Both the position numbers and the translations under genes were made by a program. Shown here piece after piece: positions 26,870-38,745 of a stretch of 64,000 bases of DNA. Location: positions 4,133,085-4,197,084 of the forward strand of contig NC_089313.1 of NCBI RefSeq assembly GCF_036669915.1. Direction: 5' to 3'. Numbering within the stretch: position 1 is the first letter of the stretch; every line of letters begins with the position of its first letter. The notes beneath the pieces were generated by a model. That model had not been told where the DNA came from. It did not search any database and saw only the letters and a list, made by a program, of their open reading frames with translations. The DNA is from Pocillopora verrucosa (Eukaryota; Cnidaria; Anthozoa; Scleractinia; Pocilloporidae).

Positions 26870-28429
26870 ATGTACTGGGGAGACCTCGCAGATAAGTTGG
26901 CGGAGCATTCCATTGTGATTATTTTCCTTGCTCTCGTGGTTGTTTTGCTGTTTTTAAGACACACCAGACTGTCAGTCAAGAGAAAACCACCCGGTCCTTG
27001 GAGTCTACCGGTGATTGGCAATATATTTCTCTTCGGATCAGCTCCTCACAAGAACGTCACAAGGCTCGCTAAACAGTACGGAAGAGTCTTCGCTATGAAA
27101 CTTGGTAGCAGAGAGGTCGTGATTCTCAATGACATCAAGACAGTTAAGGAGGCTCTTCTCAAGAATGGCACCGACTTCTCATCTCGCCCTCCATTGCACA
27201 GTTTTATATCGTCCAGCCGAGGTGATAGAACAGTTGCATGGCCCGTGTTTGGTCCAAAGTACGCCAACAACAAGCGAGCGACGGAATTGGCCATGCGAGC
27301 TATCCTTGTAAATGACAAGTACCTCTCCAAAATAGTCCTTAGAGAGACGCACGTGTTAATCGAGAGTCTCCTAAACTCGGACGAGGGCCGGTTCGATCCT
27401 TCTTACCTGTTAAAATTCTTTGCCTGTAGTTTGCAGTTTTGTTTGTTTTTCGGGGACAAGTTACGCGACGCTTACGTCAAGAAGGCTCAATTCATGATGG
27501 ACGGTTCAACAGATTTTATAGAAAATAGTGCCGTGGGTAACAGCGTAGATTTCATGCCGTGGATGAAAGTGGTGTTCAAGAAACAAGTGGAAAAACTTGA
27601 CGCATCCATCGCAGAACTTACCACATTTGTCAAGAAAATTTTTTTCCTCCTGAAGAGTGATTCCAGCCTGAACAACTTAGACGAGTCACTTTCCAGGATG
27701 CCCACTACCTTCGTCGAGGCATTGACAAAAGTAGTGAACGACAGAGATGCATTAGATTTTGGAAACGAACGTTTCAGTAAAGACTCCTTGGAGGGAATTT
27801 CAAGACACTTTGACGATGAAACTTTGATTAATATAACAGCTGACTGTTTCGGCGGGGGATACGAAAAATTATCCACCGCCCTCCGTTGGGCTGTGGCTTA
27901 CCTCGTGTCCCATCCCGACGTGCAAACGGAATTGCAGGATGAGCTTAGACGCGTGAAAGGTTCTACGCCCTTGACGCTCCACGACAGAAACAGCTTTCCA
28001 CTTTTAGAGGCAACAGTTCTTGAGATCTTGCGAATGAGCAGCTTTCTTCCATTCGCTTTGCCCCACTGCACAACCCAGGATACCAGTGTGGCTGGATACC
28101 CATTACCAAAGGGAACCATTGTCTTTATTAACCTGTGGGCCTGTTCCCGTGATCCACAGTACTTTGAAGACCCCAACACGTTCAATCCATACCGTTTCTT
28201 GGATGAAACTAAACAGAACATTGTACGATCACCGTGTTTCTTGGCGTTTTCAGCAGGGGACAGAAAATGCCCCGGAGAAAGCTATGCTAAGTCAGTTATG
28301 TTCCTGGTGTTGGGCACCATATTGCAAAACCTTAAACTTCGCAATGGAACCGAAGATCCCATCGAAGACAAGTTCGGGCTGACCATTCGTCCAAAGGCGT
28401 ACAAGATTCGCGTTGAAGCGATTCAGTGA
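26870..28429 (+). CDS. Cytochrome P450, CYP2 clan (CYP1/CYP17-like), intronless
   Basis: Haem-thiolate monooxygenase family; 519 aa from the first ATG, a normal length for a microsomal P450. Visible features: an N-terminal membrane anchor (about residues 14-32), the proline hinge PPGPW, the K-helix E385-I-L-R388, the FNPYRF meander motif, and the haem-binding loop FSAGDRKCPG with ligand C467. It should sit in the ER membrane and take electrons from P450 reductase. The substrate cannot be told; corals have many such genes, often annotated as steroid 17-alpha-hydroxylase-like by similarity only. The I-helix reads DCFGGGYEKLST (325-336), where CYP1A enzymes have the acid-threonine pair of AGFDTVT; here that pair is E332-K333. 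The reading frame also extends nine codons upstream without an ATG, so 26870 is taken as the start. The single exon contrasts with the 23-exon genes nearby. Confidence 0.9.
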   Translation: MYWGDLADKLAEHSIVIIFLALVVVLLFLRHTRLSVKRKPPGPWSLPVIGNIFLFGSAPHKNVTRLAKQYGRVFAMKLGSREVVILNDIKTVKEALLKNGTDFSSRPPLHSFISSSRGDRTVAWPVFGPKYANNKRATELAMRAILVNDKYLSKIVLRETHVLIESLLNSDEGRFDPSYLLKFFACSLQFCLFFGDKLRDAYVKKAQFMMDGSTDFIENSAVGNSVDFMPWMKVVFKKQVEKLDASIAELTTFVKKIFFLLKSDSSLNNLDESLSRMPTTFVEALTKVVNDRDALDFGNERFSKDSLEGISRHFDDETLINITADCFGGGYEKLSTALRWAVAYLVSHPDVQTELQDELRRVKGSTPLTLHDRNSFPLLEATVLEILRMSSFLPFALPHCTTQDTSVAGYPLPKGTIVFINLWACSRDPQYFEDPNTFNPYRFLDETKQNIVRSPCFLAFSAGDRKCPGESYAKSVMFLVLGTILQNLKLRNGTEDPIEDKFGLTIRPKAYKIRVEAIQ

Positions 28430-31400
28430 ATATGGAGTAAGGAACTTTCAAGGAATGAAAGGTATACAGCTTGACATGAAGGCTAAATGACTGTCAGAGT
28501 GTGAACTGATGATTTGACATCGATTCATTGATAGTGATACAAAGGACCAAGTAAGTCTTGATTCTTCAGGTTAAGATAGTGAAAGACGTTTTCTCCTTAA
28601 TTAGGCATGACCAAACAAACCGCTGCTGATCTTAAGCTCTGTGAAGTGCACTGCAAGATTGTTAGTTCAGACTTTTTTAACCATTTTCCTACTTTCATGT
28701 TTTTCTTATATGTAGATATAGAACTTAAAACGGACTGCACCTTTGAGTGTAGTGACATAAAAAAAAAACAACACGCGTCTGTTTGCGTTGGTGAACACTT
28801 AATTTTTAGCGCATCATTGATGTCACGTAATGGCAAACTTTGGCCGCTCGGGCGTATTTTTAAATCAGTTTCGCTTCTAAATTTTAAAATACGACATCGG
28901 CTTTTATATTCATTATCACAGGGGCATAAGCTCTTCAATTAGTTTCATAGTTTCTATGAGCTAATGGAGAGAGCGTGCTTTACTGAAGTTGGACGACGAA
29001 GCTTTATCACTAAGCGGAGATAACCTTGTGGAAATATCAGATTGACAACGGTTAACTAATCCCACAGACCCAGAAGCACTATATTTGTAATACCTATGAC
29101 GTCTATGTATAATTTTTACTGGAAAATATGGCAACATCTGTGCTAGTCTTGTTCCAGCCTTGTGCTAGAAATTATGCGAACGAGAGGTGCTTCTATGAGA
29201 CAACAAAATGATGAAATATTAGGCAGTTCGGCCTTATCAAATCTAAATGTCAACTTAAAGATATTTAATTATTGAAAAATAACGAAAAATATACTTTTTT
29301 ATATTTTATTTAGTTTGTTCTTGAGCATTGTACACCCAAAGCGGAGGTTTTCTTTACGGTTTCCCAGATTCCAATAACAGCCAGTTGAACTGTGCTCGAA
29401 ATTTGGGTCTAAATGAAGATACCGCCATCGACTTTGCCCATTTGTCTTTCACGCGTGGAAATAATTCAGTTTGCAGAGTTCGCATGATGATGCAAGTCTT
29501 TCATACACAATTGCCACCGTACTGGAAATCTAAAGCAAACAGGCATTTGTTTCATAGATTAAACTTTGACTTTTACAAATGCCGGGTTTCCATCTTTCAA
29601 CTCTCGACTCGAGAATTCTATGTGGTGAAGTTGATTGTTTGGCACAAATCTCCAAACTAAATGATGTTGTATTCCATGATCATATTATTGTTTGACATCG
29701 ATGGCCCCTTGATTTAATTCTTGCAGCATTACTCACAGTTTGCAGACTTATCAACACCCAATTAAGCTAGAGGCCAATGCCAAAGGCACGCTCTACTAGG
29801 CGGCAAAGCACGTGGACAGTCTATTGAATATCTTACGCAAGGGATGTCGGTATTTGTTTCTTCGTCTGTTCTTCTACCTCTTGTTATTATCAAGCTCTTG
29901 GTGTCTGAGAAATTTTCGATTCCTCTTCATTAAATCATTCTGGGAGAAAATGCAAGCCGGTCGTGACACTTCATTTATTAAGGAAATAATAACATCTAAT
30001 TAGATTATTCGAAATGTTTAAATTTAGTTCAACCAGCACTTGCAACTTAAATTAGATGGTAAACTCTCAGGAGAAGTGATTGCTTTTGCTAGGAACTCTG
30101 ATTCCTTTACCTTTAATTTCGACAGATTTTCAGTGGAGTTAATGCGATTCCTTAGGATTATTTCAATCTTCTGAAATCCACTTTAAAAATAGGGACCTTT
30201 TATAGCCAGTTATTTGGCGGTCAAAACTGTTTCCTCGACTACAATGCAGAATTAGTAGAACATGTGACGTCGTACTGTACTGAACAGGTGAAAAAATATT
30301 GCTTCGAATGCATCGACAATCGTTCGTGATATTAACTATAATGGAGACTATCCACACTAAGATTCTATTGAGGTAAAATTCAGCAGTCGACCAAACCACC
30401 TGGGTCTATGCAACCTTAGAACTTGTTTGTTATTAGTCAGGGTTACGGATTTTCCACGGCGGCCAAGGCCACGGAAGCTTTTGATTTTGTTTTTTAACAA
30501 AACGATGCTTTAAATAAACAGTCTAAGTTGGATTAATAAGGCAACGGACGGCAGAGCTTTTGTATCGTGTGTTTAATTCGTTTACCGCTGTTTCTGTGCT
30601 GCAGCTGCGCCTTGCGGAGCAATTTTTTTAAACATTCCTGGAGAAAAAATTATCTTTCAATTTTCATTGTAAGAGTTTCGGGTATTTCATGATTCGTTTT
30701 TAGCTTCTTCTCCGATGAGGTTGAAATAAGTACCTATAAGTATTATGTTACCTTTTTTAGGTAGGTAAACATCACGTTTAGCCCCCATGCAATGTGATGT
30801 TTGGGAATAAAGTTGTACCAAACGTTTTCTTAAGAATTCAATACGTTAGAGGAATCCAACTTGAATCTTTTAAAAGAACTTCCATTTCATCCCACGGAAA
30901 ACTTCTATTTCTTTTGCGATCTCATAATTATAGCAACAACTAAGTGTCCATTGACTAAAGGGCGAGTAAAAACACATTAGGAATATTTTTTCGATGTTTA
31001 ATCTCTCTCGGCAAACACTTATTGCAAACATTTATTTCACGGCAGCTTACGTCAATAGTCCGGTTCAAATGACTTTGGCCTTGGCCTTTTCATTTGCATT
31101 TAAATACCTCTAAAATCTACTACTCCAGGGCTTTCCGCTCTTTTCAAAAAAATTAATTGTCCTTTTATATTACGCACGCCTAAACAGGAAACTGACGAAG
31201 TTCATTGTCCCAAAGCCGACTTCTTCACTTCGTTTGTTAAGCAATCTCTTGTAAACTGACAAAGCGTTCAAATATCACGAGTTATCTGCACTTTATTAAG
31301 GAGGGACAAAATAGATATAATAAAAATAAAAACAAAAACAAAAAAACAGTAAGAATTTCGTTTTTGGGTAAGAGAGTAACTAGTGTTTGAGGAGAACAAA

Positions 31401-31519
31401 AGGAACCTACGTAAGAAACTTAACTGTGTAACTTCTTATACGGTTGTTCTCAACTGACCTTGGAATGCAGCTTTGCAAAGCATTACACATTCTTTCCTTA
31501 CGTAGGAGGTAAAAACAGA
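28430..31519. other. P450 3' flank and intergenic stretch, no supported gene
   Basis: AT-rich sequence with open frames of 60-113 codons on both strands (for example near 28607-28942 and 29328-29660). They lack start context, splice context or recognisable motifs. The first few hundred bases should hold the P450 3' UTR. Confidence 0.4.
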
Positions 31520-33273
31520 ATGTCTGAGACAATTCACGGAATTCACAAATCTCAAAGGTTGTGGGAAAATCTTGCAAGAGTAATTAAGAGACTTGTTTTG
31601 TCTGGTTGCGTAAGAAAATACAAAGAACACATTATGGTAAGGTAAAACCTGAGTCTTTTAACAGACGTTAAGAAAACACGTAACTGTAGCGGTGTTTTCG
31701 TAATGACTCATGAAACTGGGATTATATTCCTACTAATATGACACACCAGTAACAATTTAATTATAGTGTTGACACGTGCAAAGTTTTGGAACCTTTCTGG
31801 ATCTTAAATTTGACCCCTTTATTTTGGGACGTTACGTGTTGTTTTGCAGAGTTATATGACGCTTTGCAAATGTTTTCTTTAAAAGTTCATGGTTTACGCG
31901 ACTCCCCAAGAGGCAGCACTTGTAACAATGTAGCTTATTTGTTTAGGGTTGTTTGAGATCTTTAACAGAAAACATGCAGATTTTGTAAAGAGAAAAAAGA
32001 AATTTAAATTTTCTGGCCTTAAATTTTCTCCATTTGGTTTGGGAGGGGGGTGTTTCTATTTTCTATTTGTGTCCAAATTAAGTTCTACCGTTTCAGATTA
32101 AAAGGATGTGATATGCATCTTACGTGATAGTCCGCGATGACATTGGCCTTGACAATTCCATGCGGAGCTCCGCCTCTGTCGCGCCACATGAGACATTTGA
32201 CAACCGAAGCGGAAGACCGCTTCTTAACTCTTCCTTAAGTCTCAAACCCGACCTGGGTTACCAAATGCGGTAAGCTTTGCAGTACAGCTTATGTAAGTTA
32301 TGTTCGTGATTGAACAGTTTTGCATCACATACGATTACTCTACTCTACTGTTTTTACTAAAATGCAAACATTGACTACTTTGAAAAGATTGATCAGTTAA
32401 TGAGGCGTACTTTTCCCTTCAACGCGCAGTGTCACGATTTTGGAGTCAGTACAACGTGCAACGATGTAGCACGACAGTCAGTACACAATCGGCTATTCTA
32501 TGTAAGAAAAACCTTAAAAAATTGGTTAGACCTTCCATCAACATGAAAGAAACAAGATTTATGTATCAACAGGCGTCCGTGTAAATATTTTCCAAAGTGC
32601 ACATGCATATGCTGATGTTACTCTCTGAGACGCCTTTACCATATATGGGATCCAATTGACCTTGGAGGTAAAGGAACCCACAGAGCTGGGTCAAAGCTCT
32701 GATCTTTTTTCACGGGAAAGAAAATAAGTTCCGCTAAATGATTCTCTACTTGACACAAATCCTTTGGAAGAATGAAGTGCATCTCAAATTTCCTCAGCTC
32801 CGGTCATGCGAAGGGGGAAAGCATCTCTCTATTCGTGCGATTTCGCCTCGTTCAAGGTCAATCATTCTTGTGGACAGTTACTCGATTTCGTGTCTTATAA
32901 TATTTATTTACCCTTATCCACCTAACCCAATTATCTGCACTTAGCTTAGGAGGTGCTAAATGAACTAACCGAAACCCAACTTCACACTTGAGAATGCGAT
33001 TATTCTCCATTCCTGTAGAGATTTTGTGGTCGCGCAAAGTGTTTGCCTTCTTTGTCTTAGGGCACTCCTTTTCGTGACTGATGGTGCCTTTATCCTTTTC
33101 TGGATAATTGAATTATCATCTTTAACAAAGTGCTAATCAACAGGCCAGAGGTGAAATTCTCACGAAAATCAAGCACCATTTCCCATCCGACTGTTTTTCT
33201 TCTTTCAATTTTTTACAGACTGTTAATACACAAACCTCAGCTCGTTTCGTGACGCACACACTGCGTTATCTGA
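31520..33273 (+). other. Candidate upstream coding exons of an unrecognised gene
   Basis: Short open segments with plausible splice signals: 31520-31636 (ATG start, donor ATG|GTAAGG, 39 codons), 32430-32501 (acceptor CGCGCAG, donor TAT|GTAAGA, 24 codons, phase 0 to 0) and 33219-33273 (acceptor TTTTTTACAG, donor CTGA|GTAAAT, phase 0 to 1). This chain joins the exon at 38270 in phase and would give a protein of about 134 aa. A competing chain is 32160-32269 (ATG start, donor CG|GTAAGC) then 32630-32667, also in phase with 38270. I recognise no domain. Phase agreement alone is weak evidence, so these are candidates only. Confidence 0.22.
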
Positions 33274-35239
33274 GTAAATACCTGGATCAAAGGTGCCGTG
33301 ATAACTCGTAAAGTTTTACAGTCTTTGTCAACACGAAAACAATTTTTTTTCTTTTTCACGCGAGCGAGTTTTCCTAGTAAAGCTGTCCTTGAACACCCAG
33401 GAGAAACTTTGCAAGAATATTATCTAATCGGTAATAAGAATTTAGGGTAAAACTTTATAATTGCGCAGGGTATTTGATAGGCCAAGACATACTCATGTGG
33501 ATGTTTTAAAGTATGAATCTCTGGTGCATATCTGCCTTGTTAATCTCTTTCGAAATCTCGGATAAAATGTTTCAAGGAAAAAATCACTGCGGAATTAAAA
33601 ATCATTATTATTGTAACGTGGAGTTAACCAGTTATTCCCTAACATGACCTGAAATAAAATTTAAGGAGATAAAATTTTACTCAGGAAAACTCCTGAGTGA
33701 AAAAAAATTCGAGTCGGACCAACTATAGCTTGGTGGTCTTCTTAGCCTGATCATATGGAGTTGGATTTAGATGTTAGCTCTAAAATACTGCGATAAAAAT
33801 ATTTGGCTCTAAGTCAGTGATCACCAAAGTGAAAAAGAACTATTTAAATGCTTGAAATGATTTTCTTAACATAACATCAGATCCGAAGAAGTGATGGTGA
33901 AGTCACATTGAGCCACGGTTGAGGGCTTCTTCGTGTGTATCTGGATCACATATATACGGATAACTTTTACAAAGCATTTCCCTGCTGGAAACTCTTATAT
34001 CCTGAATTTTGTTATTAACAATATATTCAAGAAGTGCCCTTGACATTCAGAAAATTGCTGAGGTGAAGCACATCTAGGAACGGAAATTAATTAAATGCAT
34101 AGAACTCTCGAGAAGCCAGGAAAATCAGTAAAAATAACAGATTGAGTGACCGAAATGAGAGTGATAGGTCAAGCTGGTTGTACAATAGTTGTCAAGTTCT
34201 TGAATTAGCAGGTAATGTTCTTCGTGCCGGTGTTTTCACACCGACACGAAGCTAGTTTTCCGGGAGCAGAACCAATGCTTGAGCGAAAATAGCTCATAAA
34301 TTAGTAATTCTTAGTCATTCTTTTACCCTCCTAAGCTCCGCAAATATAAAGTGATTGGCGAGCCAGCTAACATTGTATGTAAACGTTGATAAACACGTCT
34401 ACCATTTTGTGTTAAGCAATTATCATAACTGCATTTAAACCGTCTTGGGGACATTTAAGCATAAAAACCTCGTATTTCCTCCAGTAGTGAGAGAGACCAG
34501 GTCTAATTGGATGAACTTTAAAATCAACTGGACCCGTTTGAAAAACAAGAGAGTTTATTTACACAAGCACTGATCATTCCCGTGTCTTTATTAATTGTTG
34601 TTCAACTCCTAACATGCCTATTTTTAGCCATGCAACAACGGTGTCTCCAAGGTCAATTACCTGACTATCCGTACTGAGCTTCAGCAAGCTTAGTCCAATT
34701 TTTTAGCGGGTTATTTTTCTCTGTTTAATCCTAGTGAATATATCAAATGCCGTCACTGTGAAGTTGTTCCAGAGGTGTTGGCTTCTATTCAAGGTGTGGT
34801 TTACACCAAAAACATGTCGTGCCAAGGTCGCGTGAGCGGGGCGTTTCTTTGTACAAAGAACAGTATTCGTGAGTGTCAGGCGTCGGCCCAAAATGCTTCG
34901 TATTCGGAAGTTTCCTTGCAATGATCCTTTCAAACAAATTTTACCAATACAACTAACTAGTCTCAACAGATATCTCCGTAGGATCGGTGACCTCGGCTGG
35001 ATGGAAATGATGCTCAAAAGTTGGAATTCGGTTGTTGTGGCTTGAATTTCCTCTTTTTGCAACTAAATCTCACTCTGTAAGGAAGACACCATCCTTGGTT
35101 GGAGAGGCAAATGCACTTAAAGCCGACCTTCTTTAAGACACTTCATCCGTCAGCTTGCTTGCATATTTTGGCATGAAGCATGCGACAAATTATAATGACA
35201 CAAGAGACGGAAATGCATAGCGAACACTTCATTTATCTC

Positions 35240-35506
35240 TTAAAAGACGATATCCTCTCTAGATCTAATAGCATATTTGTCAGCGTATCCCTTGACCGCT
35301 AAAATACTTTCAGGGGTTTTCACTGCTGGAGAATACTGTAAACAGGAACAATATAAACACGTTAATGATATGGACTGTTTGTAACTGAAGAACTTTAAAG
35401 AGCTGAATGTAAGTGAAAGTGAAAGTGTCGGCTCGTTTTGAAGTAAATTTGGACACGATAACCTTCTTACCTTTCTTCGATATTTCGCTGGTGCCAATTC
35501 ATACCC
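35240..35506 (-). CDS. Candidate last two exons of an unrecognised minus-strand gene
   Basis: Exon 35506-35471 (12 codons) follows a pyrimidine-rich acceptor (CTCTCTTCACCCAG) and ends with donor AAAG|GTAAGA. Exon 35335-35240 follows acceptor CTGTTTACAG and runs 31 codons to TAA. Both are phase 0, so they join as a basic peptide (YELAPAKYRRK then YSPAVKTPESILAV) ending in EDIVF. No domain is recognised, and upstream exons above 35506 were not found. If real, the gene lies antisense to the candidate plus-strand gene ending at 38745. Confidence 0.35.
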   Translation of the reverse strand, partial: GYELAPAKYRRKVRRLSCPNLLQNEPTLSLSLTFSSLKFFSYKQSISLTCLYCSCLQYSPAVKTPESILAVKGYADKYAIRSREDIVF

Positions 35507-36423
35507 CTGGGTGAAGAGAGGTGCCGTAAATTTAAAACTTCTGAGTAAAGAACGCAACAGAATGTCCTTGCTTGGTCTCGAATCCAGACCTCTCGACTAA
35601 TTTTTCAGCTCGATGACACACCGAAAAGTCATAGCGTCTCCTATGGAAACTATCAGGGTAATATTGAACAAACACCATTTTTTACTGAGTGCTTTAGAAA
35701 TTTGATTGATTGCATTTCTTTGCATTAAAAACTTGATTAAATTCATCATAGTACAAATTTTACGATTTCCTTTTCCATAATGAGACCTTTGCCCTGATTT
35801 TCTCCTATGAAATTCATTAAGTAATTACTCGAAATGTTCTGCAAGATTTGATGTTGGGAGTATTACAAATCTTTGGGTTCGCACACAGGTCAGTAACTTG
35901 AATCTAGGAGCAAGTCAGAAACTTGAAACATTCCTGTGTTTAAGTAACATCAGCGTCATACAGACTTTGCAATGACAGCTGGGTTTTAGCAGAGGTGTAA
36001 CCACAAAGTGGCTCTCACTCTACTGACTTTAGCGTTGAATTGGAATTTGACGTAGTGGTTTTGAGGAGACGAAAACTGGAAAACTCTGGAAAAATAAAAA
36101 ACCTTCGAAGCAATGGGAATATACTAAATAAATAACTCAGTCTACAAGTAACGGAGAAGTGAGCAAAGTATCATTTTCTATCCGGCTGAAAACACGAGAT
36201 CTGATTCAACCCAATCGATCATTTTCCTAAGATTGTCAGCCTTCTTTACCATATGTTACTCATAAGGATGCAATATTGCCTCATCATCATGACTACTCCG
36301 TACAGCCGACTCATTATGAGCGAATCATGTTGCGGAAACGCAAACTTACGCATTTTGCTAAATATTGATCGTTTTGATTATTTCCTGACTTGGAAATTTT
36401 TCTTTATATTTGTTTTTCTTTAG

Positions 36424-36467
36424 TTTCCTTTACGTGCAACGATGTAGCACGACGCATTGACCTTTAC
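36424..36467 (+). other. Exon-like segment duplicating part of 32430-32501
   Basis: Acceptor TTTTTCTTTAG then an open segment reading SFTCNDVARRIDLY before GTGAAG. The 21 bases at 36433-36453 are identical to 32455-32475, where the same frame encodes STTCNDVARQ. It is either a duplicated exon or a copied repeat fragment. Confidence 0.3.
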
Positions 36468-38004
36468 GTGAAGACAATTCCACTTTTTTTTCCCTTTTTG
36501 TTGTAAAAACCGCAACAAATATTTTTAGCTATAAACAGAAATACGAAACTGCTGGAAAGCGTCTTAACTTATCTCTAAAACAAAAATTCTCGACAGTACG
36601 TGGGGATGACCTTTCAAGTTGTGAGTTATATAATACTGGTTCATCGGATTGTTCCTAACCGGCCTACGTGACAACTAGAGTGATCTGATTTTTCCCTCTG
36701 GGATTTCTTTTAAACATACCTGTATACATATTTAGCAATTTTTAGATAGAGAGGATCGAGAGCATAGGCTATCAGAAGTCAACACATTTCCCGTCTTTTT
36801 TTTATTAAATTAAAGCTATTTCCTGATGAGCTTTGTTCCTACCATGATGTTTGTGTAGAAGCTACGTCATACTTAATTTGAGGTTGTTCAGAATTTCAGC
36901 CTGACTCTCATGTTCCTCCAGCATTTGAATACTGTCATAACTCATCTGTAGTCATCCTTATTTCCTTGTCTTATTTTTATCTTTCGTTATTTTTCTGTCT
37001 TATTAAACTTTAACTTCAAATTTTCTTTCAATTCAAATAAAAGCATAATTTTGTGTGACTTTTAATGAGCTGGAATTGATGCTTTTAGCTGTAGATTCGT
37101 AAACTTTAAACTCGTACCATCTTTAGCTGATCAAAGTGACATTTCTATAATTGTCCTAGGTGCGAAGGTGGCAATTAATTTTTATCTCTGGGATAGAAAG
37201 GCCTTGATGACTATGACAAATGCAACACGAGTTATTTTTCACGTCAATAACTGCCATAAATTGATTGCGAATTCAGATTAGACGAATTCTCCGCGACATC
37301 GTTTCGCCACAATCCTTGATTTTTCGTACTAGTGCATGTTCTCTTCTCTGTAAACGACTTTAAAGCCTTAGTTATTTAAGTAGATGTGAGCATTCTCATT
37401 GAAAGTAATGCGGTAATCTGAAACGTTCCAGTTTTGATCCGGAGAGCAATTTTAGGAAATAATTGCGGCCTTTCCATAGTTCAACGAAGCCATGTGAAAT
37501 TAGTAAGATTAAACGCATCAAACACATTACAGGTGCAACGATCTCAGCTTAAAAACAAAGCTACATTCTAAAAATTTACCAATAGTAAGGTTTTCTGGGC
37601 TGAATAGTTTTATCAGTACTTTGTTCTTGTGTTGCTTCACGTATCGTTGAATTAGGCCTTAAACGTGCTTGATCGCAAATAAACGTTTATGAATATTCAA
37701 AGAAAGATTATCTTTTTGTCGTTTTTTTAATTTGTTGTTTCTAATAAAAGATCCATGCGGTTTTTGTGTAAGTTTTCTACCTCTTTAGGGTCACGTATCG
37801 CTTGCTAAAACGTGCCAAGCTAGAAATCGGTGGAATTCAGTTTGGCTCCCGTATGAGGCTTGTATATCGGAATTTCTGGGTCCAAACCGGTTCCCGCAGA
37901 ACAAGTTACAACTATTACCGGGCTCAAAACTTACCATCCATCTAATTTCTGTCAACAAACATTACGCTATCGACATTGCTGATCCTGGCAGTAGGCAGGA
38001 CGCG

Positions 38005-38130
38005 TGTCATGGCTCAGTGGTAGAGCATCGGAGCGCGGAACGCAAAGGTCTGAGGTTCGATTCCTCACGGGGACTCAGAATTTTTTTTCTTTGTCCCACG
38101 CTCGTGACAAGACGAAAAAACATCCCTCTT
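38005..38130 (+). repeat. tRNA-derived SINE
   Basis: A box TGGCTCAGTGGTAGAGC, B box GGTTCGATTCC (38054-38064), a perfect five-pair T stem (TGAGG/CCTCA), then CACGGGGACTCAG and a T-run followed by TTGTCCCACGCTCGTGACAA. The D arm is tRNA-like, but the anticodon arm and acceptor stem do not pair, so it is a SINE head and not a functional tRNA. Related fragments lie near 5.1 and 48.9 kb. Confidence 0.75.
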
Positions 38131-38269
38131 TATTATTTAATTTTCCCGAATTTTCATAGCTCTGGCGCAGATGTTTACCCAACACTCCCTTAATAGCTAT
38201 ACAATAAACCTGCACGAGTTTCGAAAATCTGTATAATCCCTTGTTTTTATTAGAATTTATTTTTTGTAG

Positions 38270-38745
38270 ATGCAGGTGGGGTTTTGGAAGAGTTCAGCTT
38301 CTCCATGTCTTTCGTTGACGACCTGGTTATCTACCACAATTCACGGGTCTATGACGTAAGTACAAAAGCGGAAATGCTAACTCATCGTCCCATAGCACGC
38401 AATATATTTTTCAACGAATAAACAGCAATAACCCCCTTCACTTGCGTAATATCTCTAAGGAATAGATCTGGTCGAGAAACAAAAAAAAATTGGATGAAAA
38501 AAATCCGCTTTTATCCGTCTAAACTTGATCCATTAACTATAATAGTCATAATAACCCAAGAACATTTATCAAACCTCCCAGGAGGTTGCACGAGTATTGC
38601 CAAAATAGTGTAACCTGACTACAACAATTCTTAATGTCCTTGCGTGCCGTGAAACTATTTTTTTCCTTAGATCTTGTATCCAAAAGTCGCGTTTGCAAGC
38701 TTTTATAGAGTGCCAAAGGAAAATCACCGGGTTATTTGGACGTGA
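38270..38745 (+). CDS. Candidate last two exons of an unrecognised plus-strand gene
   Basis: Exon 38270-38355 follows acceptor TATTTTTTGTAG and ends with consensus donor GAC|GTAAGT. Exon 38671-38745 follows acceptor TTTTTTTTCCTTAG and runs 24 codons to TGA. The first enters in phase 1 and exits in phase 0; the second enters in phase 0. Together they read about 53 residues of varied composition (AGGVLEEFSFSMSFVDD, VIYHNSRVYD, then ILYPKVAFASFYRVPKE) ending VIWT. I recognise no family. Strong splice signals on both exons and the matching phase favour a real gene whose 5' exons lie in 31.5-38 kb. Confidence 0.42.

Noticed and set aside
32096..32160. An acceptor at TTTCAG (32090-32095) for the open segment ending at 32269
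   Set aside because: All three frames after that acceptor meet a stop, apart from a start at the internal ATG 32160, so a first-exon reading was preferred and kept only as a candidate.
38005..38080. Functional tRNA gene
   Set aside because: A and B boxes and the T stem are present, but the acceptor and anticodon stems do not pair, and the same unit with a shared tail recurs elsewhere, so it is a SINE.
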